Shown here in pieces: positions 16,646 to 25,496 of a stretch of 64,000 nt of DNA. Below the pieces are notes generated by a model that saw only the letters and a list, made by a program, of their open reading frames with translations, did no database searches and was not told the DNA's origin. The first letter of the stretch is position 1; every line of letters starts with the position of its first letter. Source of the DNA: Woeseia sp. GTDB lineage: Bacteria; Pseudomonadota; Gammaproteobacteria; Steroidobacterales; Woeseiaceae. Where the stretch lies: NCBI GenBank assembly GCA_021773015.1, contig JAJFKW010000001.1, positions 1,219,305-1,283,304 of the forward strand, in the 5' to 3' direction. Both the position numbers and the translations under genes were made by a program.

Positions 16646-18205
16646 TTACAGCACACGCCCACTCATTTGCTGCTTGAGGTGTACCGCTTGCCGCATCGCC
16701 AACGCTACGATTGTCAACGTAGGATTGGCGGTCATCGCAGTTGGAAATACACTACCATCCGAAACATAGAGATTTGGCACACCGAACACCTGCCCGTGCG
16801 GATCGCAAACGCCGTCGGCTTCTTGCAGTGCCATGCGGGCCGTTCCCAAATTGTGAGTGGCAGAGCTGGCCGGAAATCGGTAGGTCTTTTTCGCATCCAG
16901 TGCTTGATAAATATTCTCGGTGGTACGCATCGCATGCTCGTGCATTGCATTGCCATTGTCGTCGTATTCGTAGTGTACGTGCGCAATCGGCTGACCATAG
17001 CGGTCCTTGCGATCCGTATGGAGTGTCACTCGATTGGAGGACCGCGGTAAGTCCTCACCACATATGATCGCACCCGCAAAGTATGCGTACTGTTCAATGA
17101 CATCTGTCAGCCTGCTTCCCCAGCCCTCGTGAGCAAGCAGATTTCTTGCAAGCGTCTCCGGCGTCATTGCGGCGACCTCAATATGGTAACCGCTGGCGAA
17201 GCCGCGCTTCGGATCATGGTGAGCCTCATGTTCCAGGCTTCCTGCCTGAATTATGCCACGATGCATATTCACCTTTCCCGGCATTAACGCGGCGATGCGC
17301 CCAAATACATGGCGCATGTAATAACGCCCAACAAGTCCGTTTTGATTTCCAAGTCCATCCGGGCATTGCTTGGTTTTGCTATTCAACATCAACCGCGCGG
17401 TTTCTATTGCGTTGCCAGCGATCGCCACAGCGCGCGCTTTCTGACGCACAAGGTCACCGTTGCTATCTTCGTAAATCACCGATGTTACTCGCCCATCAGC
17501 ACCCTGTTCGATGTTTACGACCATCGACTCGGGCCGTAATTCGAAATGACCGGTCGATTCCGCCTTGGGAATCTCGGTGTAAAGCGTCGACCATTTTGCT
17601 TGCATCAGGCAGCCGCTTTTGCAAAACCCCAATTGCTGACAGGGTGCGCGACCGTCTCTGCTGATCGAGTTGATCGCCAAATTTGCCGTAGGTGCGTTGG
17701 GGTAGCCAAGCTGCATCGCTCCCGCATTCATCAACATGAAATGATTGTTTGCGGGCAGACGCGGCATATCATGCGTACCGGCTACGCCCATTTTGTCCTC
17801 GGCCATTGCGTAGTAATGCGACAACTCTTCATAGCCAAGTGGCCAATCGGTTAGTGCAGCGCCCTCTATTTCGCCATAGGTAGAGCGGGCGCGCATTTCG
17901 TGCTCTCGCATACGCAAGGAAAGTGCAGTCCAGTGGGTTGTCGTACCGCCTACGGTCTTGCACAAAAACGCGGGGAATTTTTTGCTTAGATCACCAGAGC
18001 CTTCGCGAGGATCGAGCCACGTGAATTTCTTAAACATATAGGCTTCGTCGTTGCGAAAGTCGCCGACTGCCAAACGCGGGCCCGCTTCCAGACAGACTAC
18101 GTCGATTCCGTTTTGCGCCAACTCATTCGAAAGCGTGCCACCCCCTGCCCCAGAGCCGATGACGACGACGACGGAACCGTCGGTGAGATCGAATGACTTG
18201 GTCAT
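16646..18205 (-). CDS. GMC-family FAD oxidoreductase (gluconate/sorbose-dehydrogenase type large subunit)
   Basis: This 519-residue flavoprotein has the FAD motif GSGAGGG (17-23), LEAGPRL, the TVGGTTTHW block, and a GMC C-terminal domain with SSATHNLGTARM (H451) and TANPTLT (N494), the usual His/Asn pair that abstracts the substrate proton. It resembles the large subunit of membrane-bound gluconate 2-dehydrogenase and related sugar or alcohol dehydrogenases. It has no signal of its own; its start overlaps by 4 bases the gene of a Tat-signal small subunit, so the pair is probably exported as a folded complex. The cytochrome c subunit normally found with such pairs is absent here. The substrate is unknown. 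Confidence 0.88.
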   Translation of the reverse strand: MTKSFDLTDGSVVVVIGSGAGGGTLSNELAQNGIDVVCLEAGPRLAVGDFRNDEAYMFKKFTWLDPREGSGDLSKKFPAFLCKTVGGTTTHWTALSLRMREHEMRARSTYGEIEGAALTDWPLGYEELSHYYAMAEDKMGVAGTHDMPRLPANNHFMLMNAGAMQLGYPNAPTANLAINSISRDGRAPCQQLGFCKSGCLMQAKWSTLYTEIPKAESTGHFELRPESMVVNIEQGADGRVTSVIYEDSNGDLVRQKARAVAIAGNAIETARLMLNSKTKQCPDGLGNQNGLVGRYYMRHVFGRIAALMPGKVNMHRGIIQAGSLEHEAHHDPKRGFASGYHIEVAAMTPETLARNLLAHEGWGSRLTDVIEQYAYFAGAIICGEDLPRSSNRVTLHTDRKDRYGQPIAHVHYEYDDNGNAMHEHAMRTTENIYQALDAKKTYRFPASSATHNLGTARMALQEADGVCDPHGQVFGVPNLYVSDGSVFPTAMTANPTLTIVALAMRQAVHLKQQMSGRVL

Positions 18206-18729
18206 TCAACCGACTCCGATTGACCAGGCGCGCTCGGTAGCCAATCGATGTCATTAAATCCGCGATTGAGATAACCGCCAAACTTGATCGCTTCGCCTTC
18301 ATAGCCGACCAATTGCCAGGTACGATCATCACGATACACTTGCTCAATCGCAACCTGTTGCAGCGACAGAAAAAATGGCGTCTTTTCGGCCGCCTTCAAT
18401 GCGGCCACCTGCGCGCTAGCACCTGCGTCAAGCCAAATCGTGGACGCATCTAGCGCGGCGACGCCTTCAACTAATAGTTTGTGCTTGTTCCCACTATTGA
18501 TTGATTGCCGCGCTATAGCCGCAACGGCATCGGCATAAACGGCGCTATCCAGTGCAGCATGCGGCAGTATGTGCTGCAAAATCTGCGTTAACGTGAGCAG
18601 TTGATGATCGGAGAACGCAGCGGCATTAATCTCCTCACTTTCCGCTTTATCGAATGTACAAGCGGTATTCGCCAGTACCAGTGTAATCATTCCACCGGCG
18701 CCACGCAGAACTTCCCTTCGTGAGGTCAT
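18202..18729 (-). CDS. Gluconate 2-dehydrogenase subunit 3 family protein, Tat signal
   Basis: This 175-residue protein begins MTSRREVLRGAGG, a twin-arginine signal (SRREVL at 3-8) followed by a short hydrophobic stretch to about residue 24 ending ANTAC, which may also be a lipobox. The body matches the small gamma subunit of gluconate 2-dehydrogenase: LLTLTQILQHILPH near the start of the mature part and FGGYLNRGFNDIDWL near the end. Small subunits of this type carry the large flavin subunit through the Tat system. The ATGA overlap with the GMC gene supports a fixed complex. It lies 133 bases downstream of the large membrane protein gene. Confidence 0.85.
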   Translation of the reverse strand: MTSRREVLRGAGGMITLVLANTACTFDKAESEEINAAAFSDHQLLTLTQILQHILPHAALDSAVYADAVAAIARQSINSGNKHKLLVEGVAALDASTIWLDAGASAQVAALKAAEKTPFFLSLQQVAIEQVYRDDRTWQLVGYEGEAIKFGGYLNRGFNDIDWLPSAPGQSESVE

Positions 18730-18862
18730 AAAGGCTACCCATTGTATCGCTTCACCGATAATCCTAGCTCAAAAGCCCCAGGAATTGTCCGCTGTCTCTA
18801 TGCTTAAGGTTTGTCGTGCCATGCGAATCACGATGAACCTCTGTTCTGTCGATATACGGAGC

Positions 18863-21800
18863 CTAGTTGAACGACGTACCGGACCCTTTCGAGAGGTCTT
18901 GCAGCTCACCAATTAACGCGTCAATCTGCGCGTCGAGTCGGCCTAGCCTGATTTCTCCGATATGGCCACCGTCGCGAACGGCCGCCATACCCGCTTTTAT
19001 CGATTGCAGCCTGCGCACCTGGCCGACAACACTATTGACGGATATCACCGCATCTCCAGATTGCCTGAGAAAACGCAATTCTGATTGCATATACCAAACC
19101 ATACGTCGTGCAGTCTCGAACGTTGCGTTGTAATCCTCCGCCAAGAAGGCAGCCGCCATGCGCATTCCATAAAAATCTAAGTCTTGATGAACCGCAATCG
19201 CATTATCAATGATGTCCATCGCCTCTTCTGCAAGCTTTGACGATTCACCATTTTTCGCGGCATTTATGCGCCAATCCGAGCGTAATTTGGCTGCATCCAG
19301 ATACCACTGATTATCCGCGCGAACGCTCGCAAGAGCCAGATCAGCGAGTCTCGATGGCTGCTGGTCGCCGGCCTTCGCTGCACTCCATACCCGCAGCACG
19401 TTGGCCGCCGACGGTGTTAGATTTTTCCCAAATTCGCGCAATTTGGCTGGCAGTGAATTGTTCGAAAAATCGGTCCGCCTATCGGACAATATTAGATAAC
19501 TCGCGATTGGGTCACTCGGGTTTTCATTCAGTGCCGCCAGAAGGATTTGATCGGCCTCCTGATAGCGTCCCAATGATCGCGAAATCTTGGCCGACGTAAG
19601 CAATTTTTGAGGGTGATCAGCCGCTAACAGTGCACTCGCCAGCGCCTCGGCCAGATCCTGCGAGTGCGTTTTTATGAGCCGGTCGCTGATGTATGCGAAG
19701 TCAACGGCGCCCTGTAATTCTGCATAAAATTCTCTATCACCGGTATACAGTGGGCCGTGCGCCGCAATGAGTTCTTTGAGTCTGGCGAATGTCATGCCTA
19801 GCTCGAGTTGCGAGCCCGCCGACTGCAGTGCCATCAAGTTGTTATCGTCAGTGATGATTGGCGTAGCGGCCGATAATTTTTGCAATCCCGCATCATCCCA
19901 CGCCAGTGCTGCTACAACATCGTTGACGGAACCGATGCCCTTGCGGAGAAACGCGTTGCCCTGAGAGGCCAGCGGTTCCCCGGTCGCGATCATCTGATGC
20001 TCCACATCCAATTTGCCTTCGGAAGCAAGAAAAAATATGACATTGGGATCAAATTGATACGCGCGTACATGTGGAAATACGTTGCGCAGCGTTGCGACAA
20101 GCGATCGCAATAGCTGTTCGGAAACCAATCGCGTGTTCATCCACTGCAAAAAAATGCCGTCTTTCAACAGTCGTTGTCGCGCTAACTCCATAAACTGCTG
20201 CGTATAAAGATGCGAGGCTCCAGCAGTCCATGGGTGAGAAGGCTGAGATACAATTATGTCGTAGCGTTTGTCGGTCAATCGCAGCGCGCTGCGGGCGTCA
20301 TTGATAACAATGCTTATTCGCGGATCGTCAAACGGGTTGACGTTGCGTTCCGGCGATATTTTTCGATTTGCCTCAATGACCTTCGGCTCCAGTTCAACAA
20401 TGTCCACGTTCGTAATGGACTCTGGAATATTCTCAGCAACAACACCTCCGCCGAAACCGATAATCAGCATTTTTCGCGCATCGGGTCGCGCCAAAACGGG
20501 TACCGCTGCCAACAACCGCTGCGAGTGCTTCGACGGTGGTGCGCCGCGCATATCGGTAGACGCTTCGGGCAATCCGTTGGTACGTAAATTAAAATAGCCG
20601 TCCTGTTCGAGAACGACTACGGTGGCGGAGCGACCTACATCGTAAAAGGCGATCTCGCCGCTACGGTCGTGATTTAACGGTGATATACGCAGTAGCGCTT
20701 CGGGGATTGGCACTCGCAGCAACAGCGCGGCTGATAAAAATAGAATACCGCTACCCGCAGCAAGAACCGTGCGGCGAGGCGGAATGACAATTGCGGCAAC
20801 CAGTGCCAATAGCAAATTGACGGCCACAGCGACATGCAGGGCCCCTTCGTAGCGAAGCTGTGGGATCAATACAAAGCCCGCAAATACGGCACCAACGATC
20901 GCGCCCATCGTATTCCACGCATAAACCCGTGCCGCCGATTGTGCAGCATCGTCAAAACCGACGCTGAGAATCCTGACAGCAAGAGGAAACGTCGCACCGA
21001 TGAACAGCGTGGCAGGCAACAGCACCAAGACCGCGAAAGAAATATTCTCGAACAACCCTGCGTTATCAGGTGCCAGCCGCCCTAATGACACGAAGACGCC
21101 GAGCGACACCAGCGCAATACCGACCTGTGCAATAACGAATGAAAATTGAGCGGTTTTTTGGGTCACGGCCAAGCGCGCTGCCAATGCACTACCAATCGCT
21201 ATGCCGGACAAGAAACTGGCCAGCATCGTTGCAAACGCAATAACACTGCCACCGAGCACTTGCGACAACAACCTCGTCCACAGTACTTCATAAGCAAATG
21301 TCGTCGCACCTGAAATCATCATGATGGGAAGAATCCAGGACTGTCGAGACCAACGTCGTTGTGCGGCGACCGTCGACACTGAAGTCTCATCGGTCGTCGG
21401 GCCATCTATATTTTTCGCAATGACCGCTGCGATACCAAAAATAACCAGGTTCACGCATGCGCCAGTGACAATCGTTCCCATCAAGCCGAGCGACGGCAGC
21501 AGCAAGAATGCCGCAACAAGTGTGCCGGCAACTGCGCCAAACGTGTTGATCGCGTAGAGCAAGCCAACTCTTGGACCCGTTTCCCGATCGGAACGTACGG
21601 CATAGCGGGTTAGCATGGGTAGGGTTGCGCCCATACAGGCTGTCGGGACCGCCAGCACCACGAAGGTCGTGACCAAGTAGAACAACGACTGACCAACGCC
21701 ACTTGCATCAGGTGGTTCAGCCTGACCACCAAGGACCGAGGTATAAATCACCGCAGCAAGCTCGAGCAAATAGGGCACTGCAATGGCCGATACCGCGATT

Positions 21801-22066
21801 GCCAACTCCAGTACGCCGTAAACGAGAATTGGGCGCCGAATACGGCGCACGAATCGAGCCGCTAGAAGCGCGCCAAACGCGAGTCCGCCCATGTATGACG
21901 CAAGAATTGTGGCGACGGCTAACTCTGAGGTACCGAACACCGTCGATAGTTGGCGCATCCAGGCAGTTTGAAAAAGCAGTGCCGCGAAGCCGGACAGTAG
22001 GAAGCACATGCCGACGGCCGCGAAAACGACACGCTCACTTTTTGTGTTGCTATCTGCTGAAAGCAT
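18863..22066 (-). CDS. Membrane protein fused to spermidine-synthase-like and TPR domains
   Basis: This 1067-residue protein has about twelve or more hydrophobic segments in residues 10-450, then a Rossmann methyltransferase-like domain of the spermidine-synthase superfamily (470-750), then a helical TPR-like region to the end. The nucleotide-binding loop is LIIGFGGGVVAENI (534-547) followed by VDIVELEPKVIEAN. The position of the polyamine synthase Asp-x-x-Asp motif reads SQPSHPWTAG (607-616), so the substrate-binding and catalytic aspartates are missing and polyamine synthesis is unlikely. Such fused MFS/spermidine-synthase proteins are common in environmental bacteria, function unknown. It lies 83 bases after the MarR gene on the same strand. 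Confidence 0.8.
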   Translation of the reverse strand: MLSADSNTKSERVVFAAVGMCFLLSGFAALLFQTAWMRQLSTVFGTSELAVATILASYMGGLAFGALLAARFVRRIRRPILVYGVLELAIAVSAIAVPYLLELAAVIYTSVLGGQAEPPDASGVGQSLFYLVTTFVVLAVPTACMGATLPMLTRYAVRSDRETGPRVGLLYAINTFGAVAGTLVAAFLLLPSLGLMGTIVTGACVNLVIFGIAAVIAKNIDGPTTDETSVSTVAAQRRWSRQSWILPIMMISGATTFAYEVLWTRLLSQVLGGSVIAFATMLASFLSGIAIGSALAARLAVTQKTAQFSFVIAQVGIALVSLGVFVSLGRLAPDNAGLFENISFAVLVLLPATLFIGATFPLAVRILSVGFDDAAQSAARVYAWNTMGAIVGAVFAGFVLIPQLRYEGALHVAVAVNLLLALVAAIVIPPRRTVLAAGSGILFLSAALLLRVPIPEALLRISPLNHDRSGEIAFYDVGRSATVVVLEQDGYFNLRTNGLPEASTDMRGAPPSKHSQRLLAAVPVLARPDARKMLIIGFGGGVVAENIPESITNVDIVELEPKVIEANRKISPERNVNPFDDPRISIVINDARSALRLTDKRYDIIVSQPSHPWTAGASHLYTQQFMELARQRLLKDGIFLQWMNTRLVSEQLLRSLVATLRNVFPHVRAYQFDPNVIFFLASEGKLDVEHQMIATGEPLASQGNAFLRKGIGSVNDVVAALAWDDAGLQKLSAATPIITDDNNLMALQSAGSQLELGMTFARLKELIAAHGPLYTGDREFYAELQGAVDFAYISDRLIKTHSQDLAEALASALLAADHPQKLLTSAKISRSLGRYQEADQILLAALNENPSDPIASYLILSDRRTDFSNNSLPAKLREFGKNLTPSAANVLRVWSAAKAGDQQPSRLADLALASVRADNQWYLDAAKLRSDWRINAAKNGESSKLAEEAMDIIDNAIAVHQDLDFYGMRMAAAFLAEDYNATFETARRMVWYMQSELRFLRQSGDAVISVNSVVGQVRRLQSIKAGMAAVRDGGHIGEIRLGRLDAQIDALIGELQDLSKGSGTSFN

Positions 22067-22149
22067 GGCAGCAGAGTGTCATCGCTGTAAGGCGCCGGGT
22101 CAACCTTCGATTAACAACAAGTCACCATCGCGAAACAAGGTATCGTTAA

Positions 22150-22608
22150 CTACGTTACGATCTTCGCAAGTGTTTTTTGAAATTCTATGATCTCTTTGTT
22201 TGTTAGGCGGCTCCGTAAATGTTCGTGCACATCACGTAATACGCGCGGGTAGCACCGTCGAAAAACCGCACGCCCTTTCGACGACAAACCAACCGTCACT
22301 TCACGATCTGAATCTGTGGATCGCTTGCGCGTGACCAGATCGGCTCGCTCCAATTTTTTTACAGTACTAGTCGTATTCGATGGCGAGATAAATGCCTCTT
22401 TTGCAAGCCGGCCCATTGAAATTGGGCCGAACTTGCCGAGCATGTCGACTACGTTTAATTCCGCGGCGTGCAGATCAGCCCCGGCGGCGACGGACGACGC
22501 CTTTTCTTGCATTATGTGGCGACTGCGCATGATATTTCTGAATATGTCCACGCACATGTCCTCGTTTCGATCGCTCAAATCTGTTTTCGTTTTCACATGG
22601 TTTTTCAT
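22150..22608 (-). CDS. MarR-family transcriptional regulator
   Basis: This 152-residue winged-helix protein has the MarR layout: helical N-terminus, LNVVDMLGKFGPISMGRLAKEA, a recognition helix around ISPSNTTSTVKKLERADLV, and the wing RKRSTDSDREVTVGLS with the conserved Asp-x-Arg. MarR proteins usually repress a neighbouring catabolic operon and release DNA on binding a phenolic ligand. It starts 16 bases after the stop of the UbiD-family gene, so it is probably in that transcript. The palindromic array at 24168-24214 in the promoter of that transcript is the obvious candidate target, which would make the circuit autoregulatory. Confidence 0.9.
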   Translation of the reverse strand: MKNHVKTKTDLSDRNEDMCVDIFRNIMRSRHIMQEKASSVAAGADLHAAELNVVDMLGKFGPISMGRLAKEAFISPSNTTSTVKKLERADLVTRKRSTDSDREVTVGLSSKGRAVFRRCYPRVLRDVHEHLRSRLTNKEIIEFQKTLAKIVT

Positions 22609-22624
22609 GTCTTTGTGAATTCTT

Positions 22625-24136
22625 TTACGTGACTACTTGCCTCCACAACTCATCGACCTTCGCTTCAACTTCTGGAACAGGAACAACGCGGTTCATTACT
22701 TTCAGACCCAGCGGTACCGTACAATCAACGCCCATAAAAGATCGCGTATTCATGGGAATTTCCGGATAGCCGTCATAAACGCCTAATTTTGAATTTGAAC
22801 CGACAATGCCCTGTGCCATGGGTTCGATATTCATGCCCATGACATTTGGAATAATCATTAGATCTCGATCCGGAATAAACCGATGTGCAAGCGCCCAGTC
22901 GCGATCTCTTGGGTTGCGAATATCGATGTCATCGTCGTAGACGAAGACATGCTTACAGAAACCTGCGAGTGCAGTATATGCGCGCATCATCGCCATTTTG
23001 GGTTCGCCGATGCGGCCTTTTTTAATCGCCACATGAACTGTAAATCCACAACCTGCGGATGGATCTACAAAAACGTCGACAACATTTGGCATGATTTCTT
23101 TGATTTGCACAAATGCTCTCACGGAGCGGAAAAACGCCGCTATTGAATTACATTCATTGAGTGGGCGACCAATGTGAACGTGCTGGAATATGGGTTTTTT
23201 GCGCATCGTTATCGCGGTAACGTTGAACACGGGCCGGCGCCGCGGCTTATCGTAAAAACCGTTGAATGATGCAAACTGGCCTTGTGTAGTCCAATTGAAC
23301 GGTCGGAATTCACCTTCTACAACAATTTCCGCATTGGCGGGCACATCCACATCGATCGTTTTGCATTTCACCATTTCAACAGCTTGATCTCGCAAGCCGC
23401 CGATAAATGCGTAATCATCGCCCTCGTGTGGCAGCGCCGAATTCGCACCGGCAAGAATGAATTCCGGCGTTACGCCAAATACGAATGCCATGGGAAACGG
23501 CTTCGCGTTGTCGTGATCCCACGTTGAGGACGGATCGTCGATTTTGCTACCCCAGAAATTCTCCATGCTCAGCGCATCGCCGGTACCACGAAAAATCCAA
23601 ACGGACCCCGTATCTTTGCCGGTAATTTCGAATCGATGATATGACAAGTTATGCGCATTCTCGCCAGGCTTCGACACGCAAAGGCTTGTAAAATAGCGCC
23701 CTTCCGCAAAATCTGGCGAACCTTGCCCGTCCTGCGGATTCAGGCGTAATGCTGGCAGAATCGAAAGATCCGCATCTTCGCCTGTCAGTACAACCTCCTG
23801 ACACAACGCCGTGTCCTCATCGACGTAGACGGGCGGTACGCCGCCTGACTTCAAAACCTCCATCATCTTCATCGCGCAACCGGGCAACGCGTTGTCTTCC
23901 GGCACACCGAATGCATCCGCCATTCGTCGATACGTGTGCCCAACTGTATTTGCGAGGACCGGTATGTCATAACCAGTAGGCTTCTCAAAAAGAATCGGCG
24001 AGTGAATGTCGTTGTAGTCTGCGCGCGCAATAAACGCACCCATTTCATCCAGCGTTTCTACTTCAACTGGAACACGAAATAGTCCACCCTCTTTGTCCAG
24101 GTTATCGATAAAAGCCCGAAAGTCGAAAAAACTCAT
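22625..24136 (-). CDS. UbiD-family (prenylated-FMN) decarboxylase, divergent active site
   Basis: This 503-residue protein belongs to the UbiD family, which uses prenylated FMN for reversible decarboxylation of aromatic or alpha,beta-unsaturated acids in the cytoplasm. Blocks that fit are NLSYHRFEITG (N163, R168), GGLRDQAVEMVKC and IVVEGEF (E274). The usual EGPFGE stretch that follows is replaced by QGQFASFNGFY (285-295), and the usual metal-ligand His region reads VWIFRGTGD, so it is an outlying member. It diverges from a UbiX gene across a 142-base promoter and is followed by a MarR gene. Likely substrates are hydroxylated benzoates; gentisate to hydroquinone would link to the dioxygenase at 15538, but that is inference. 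Confidence 0.87.
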   Translation of the reverse strand: MSFFDFRAFIDNLDKEGGLFRVPVEVETLDEMGAFIARADYNDIHSPILFEKPTGYDIPVLANTVGHTYRRMADAFGVPEDNALPGCAMKMMEVLKSGGVPPVYVDEDTALCQEVVLTGEDADLSILPALRLNPQDGQGSPDFAEGRYFTSLCVSKPGENAHNLSYHRFEITGKDTGSVWIFRGTGDALSMENFWGSKIDDPSSTWDHDNAKPFPMAFVFGVTPEFILAGANSALPHEGDDYAFIGGLRDQAVEMVKCKTIDVDVPANAEIVVEGEFRPFNWTTQGQFASFNGFYDKPRRRPVFNVTAITMRKKPIFQHVHIGRPLNECNSIAAFFRSVRAFVQIKEIMPNVVDVFVDPSAGCGFTVHVAIKKGRIGEPKMAMMRAYTALAGFCKHVFVYDDDIDIRNPRDRDWALAHRFIPDRDLMIIPNVMGMNIEPMAQGIVGSNSKLGVYDGYPEIPMNTRSFMGVDCTVPLGLKVMNRVVPVPEVEAKVDELWRQVVT

Positions 24137-24167
24137 AACTACGCCCCTGTTGAATGTTGTTTACAAA

Positions 24168-24214
24168 ATACTAACATTTCTATATAGAAATGTTCTAGAT
24201 AGAAATGTTAGTAT
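24168..24214. promoter_or_regulatory. Palindromic operator array, probable MarR site, over the ubiD/ubiX promoters
   Basis: Three copies of the half-site AACATTTCTAT or its complement ATAGAAATGTT lie in 47 bases. Copies one and two form a perfect 22-base palindrome (24173-24194). Copies one and three form perfect 16-base outer arms (24168-24183 and 24199-24214, ATACTAAC... / ...GTTAGTAT). TATATA boxes fall at the palindrome centre (24181-24186), and TTGTTT lies 18 bases upstream at 24157-24162 for the ubiX direction, so a bound protein would cover both promoters. The MarR product encoded at 22150 is the likely ligand-responsive repressor. Confidence 0.8.
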
Positions 24215-24278
24215 ATCCATGAATCCTCATTACGGGTAGATAAGAAGAGGCTTCCCGACATCAGAGAGTCCTTACGAT

Positions 24279-24845
24279 ATGAGAATAATCATCGGAATTT
24301 CCGGAGCTAGCGGCTCGATCTATGGCATCCGAATGCTGGAGGTACTTCGGGACCAGGACGCCGTTGAAACCCATCTAGTCATGTCGACCACTGGTCGCAT
24401 GAATATTCAAATCGAAACTGATTGGAGCGCCAAGGACGTCGAAGGTCTTGCAGATTTCGTGCACCGAAATAACGATGTCGGCGCGATGATTGCGAGCGGC
24501 TCGTATCAGAGCGATGGCATGATTGTGGCGCCATGCTCGATGAAAACGCTATCCGCAATTGTGCACTCATACGCGGATAACCTGATTTCGCGTGCTGCTG
24601 ACGTCATGCTGAAAGAACGTAAGCGGCTCATACTCGTACCGCGAGAGTCACCGTTGCATGTGGGTCATTGCAAATTGCTGTACGAAGCAGCGCAAATGGG
24701 TATCGATATCGCACCTCCCATGCCTGCGTTCTACAACAAGCCGCAGACGATTGACGATGTCGTTAATCATACCGTCGGGCGGATAATGGATTTGATCGGC
24801 CTTGATTCAGGCCTGGTCAAACGTTGGGCAGGTATCGGTAATTGA
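24279..24845 (+). CDS. ubiX: Flavin prenyltransferase UbiX
   Basis: This 188-residue flavoprotein makes the prenylated FMN cofactor needed by UbiD-type decarboxylases from FMN and dimethylallyl phosphate. It has the family blocks GISGASGSIYGIRMLE (6-21), APCSMKTLSAI (88-98), LVPRESPLHVGH (125-136) and PPMPAFYNKP. Length is normal. It is transcribed away from the UbiD-family decarboxylase across the palindromic operator, so cofactor and enzyme are probably induced together. A housekeeping copy for ubiquinone synthesis may exist elsewhere; co-regulation suggests that this one serves the catabolic decarboxylase. Confidence 0.95.
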   Translation: MRIIIGISGASGSIYGIRMLEVLRDQDAVETHLVMSTTGRMNIQIETDWSAKDVEGLADFVHRNNDVGAMIASGSYQSDGMIVAPCSMKTLSAIVHSYADNLISRAADVMLKERKRLILVPRESPLHVGHCKLLYEAAQMGIDIAPPMPAFYNKPQTIDDVVNHTVGRIMDLIGLDSGLVKRWAGIGN

Positions 24846-24918
24846 GTTGGACTCTAGGGTCCTCCCCTATCTTGTCCTGCACCAAGAACTCAGCAGAATC
24901 AGCCATTCAGTTCCTACG

Positions 24919-25491
24919 TTAGCCCGCACCGCATTCTCGCCTGGCCTGCAAAAACTCCTCGATTCTTACCTGTGGGAAAGCTGCTGCAACGATCGTTTGC
25001 AGTCGATCTTCGATTTGCGCAGTTGAAGTCACACCAAGATGCAGCAAATAACGATGAATATTTTCTGCCGCTGACGACATCAAAGACGATTCGTCAACCA
25101 TCGCCGCCTCTATCGAAGCGCATAGTGACTCGAGTATTTCCTGCTGCATTTTTTCGGCCGAAAACTCAACGGATTTGACTTCATCGCGAAACTGCATGCA
25201 AGCATCAAATGGAACGCGTACATCACGGCAACCAGCAGTTTTCATCCATGTTCTTGTAACGCGCAATGGTCTGACGACATTGTCGGACCACAACGTAGAA
25301 AACTCTGCGGCCTGATCCCATGTGCCGTTCTCGAACTTGCCGTGAAGCATTGAAAACCAGCAACAAAAAAGTAACATGTTGACGTCAACGCCTTCTTCGT
25401 TTTGAAGTGAAAGGCAAGCCTCGGGAACGTTCGGCTGACGGTACGTGCGGACGGAAAAATTCCAGAAGCTTTCCGAGCTTTCCTCCGACAC
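24919..25491 (-). CDS. TIGR02444/DUF2390 family protein
   Basis: This 190-residue protein matches the TIGR02444 (DUF2390) family of proteobacterial proteins of unknown function. The recognisable N-terminal block is FWNFSVRTYRQPNVPEACLSLQ (residues 9-30) followed by GVDVNMLLFCCWFSMLHG, which is the diagnostic segment. The rest is predicted helical. It starts 5 bases after the ferredoxin stop and is very likely co-transcribed with it. The genomic pairing gives no firm clue to function. It is convergent with ubiX. Confidence 0.8.
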   Translation of the reverse strand: MSEESSESFWNFSVRTYRQPNVPEACLSLQNEEGVDVNMLLFCCWFSMLHGKFENGTWDQAAEFSTLWSDNVVRPLRVTRTWMKTAGCRDVRVPFDACMQFRDEVKSVEFSAEKMQQEILESLCASIEAAMVDESSLMSSAAENIHRYLLHLGVTSTAQIEDRLQTIVAAAFPQVRIEEFLQARRECGAG

Positions 25492-25496
25492 GACGA

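Noticed and set aside
18863..22066. Calling the large fusion a spermidine synthase
   Set aside because: The catalytic and substrate-binding aspartates are missing.
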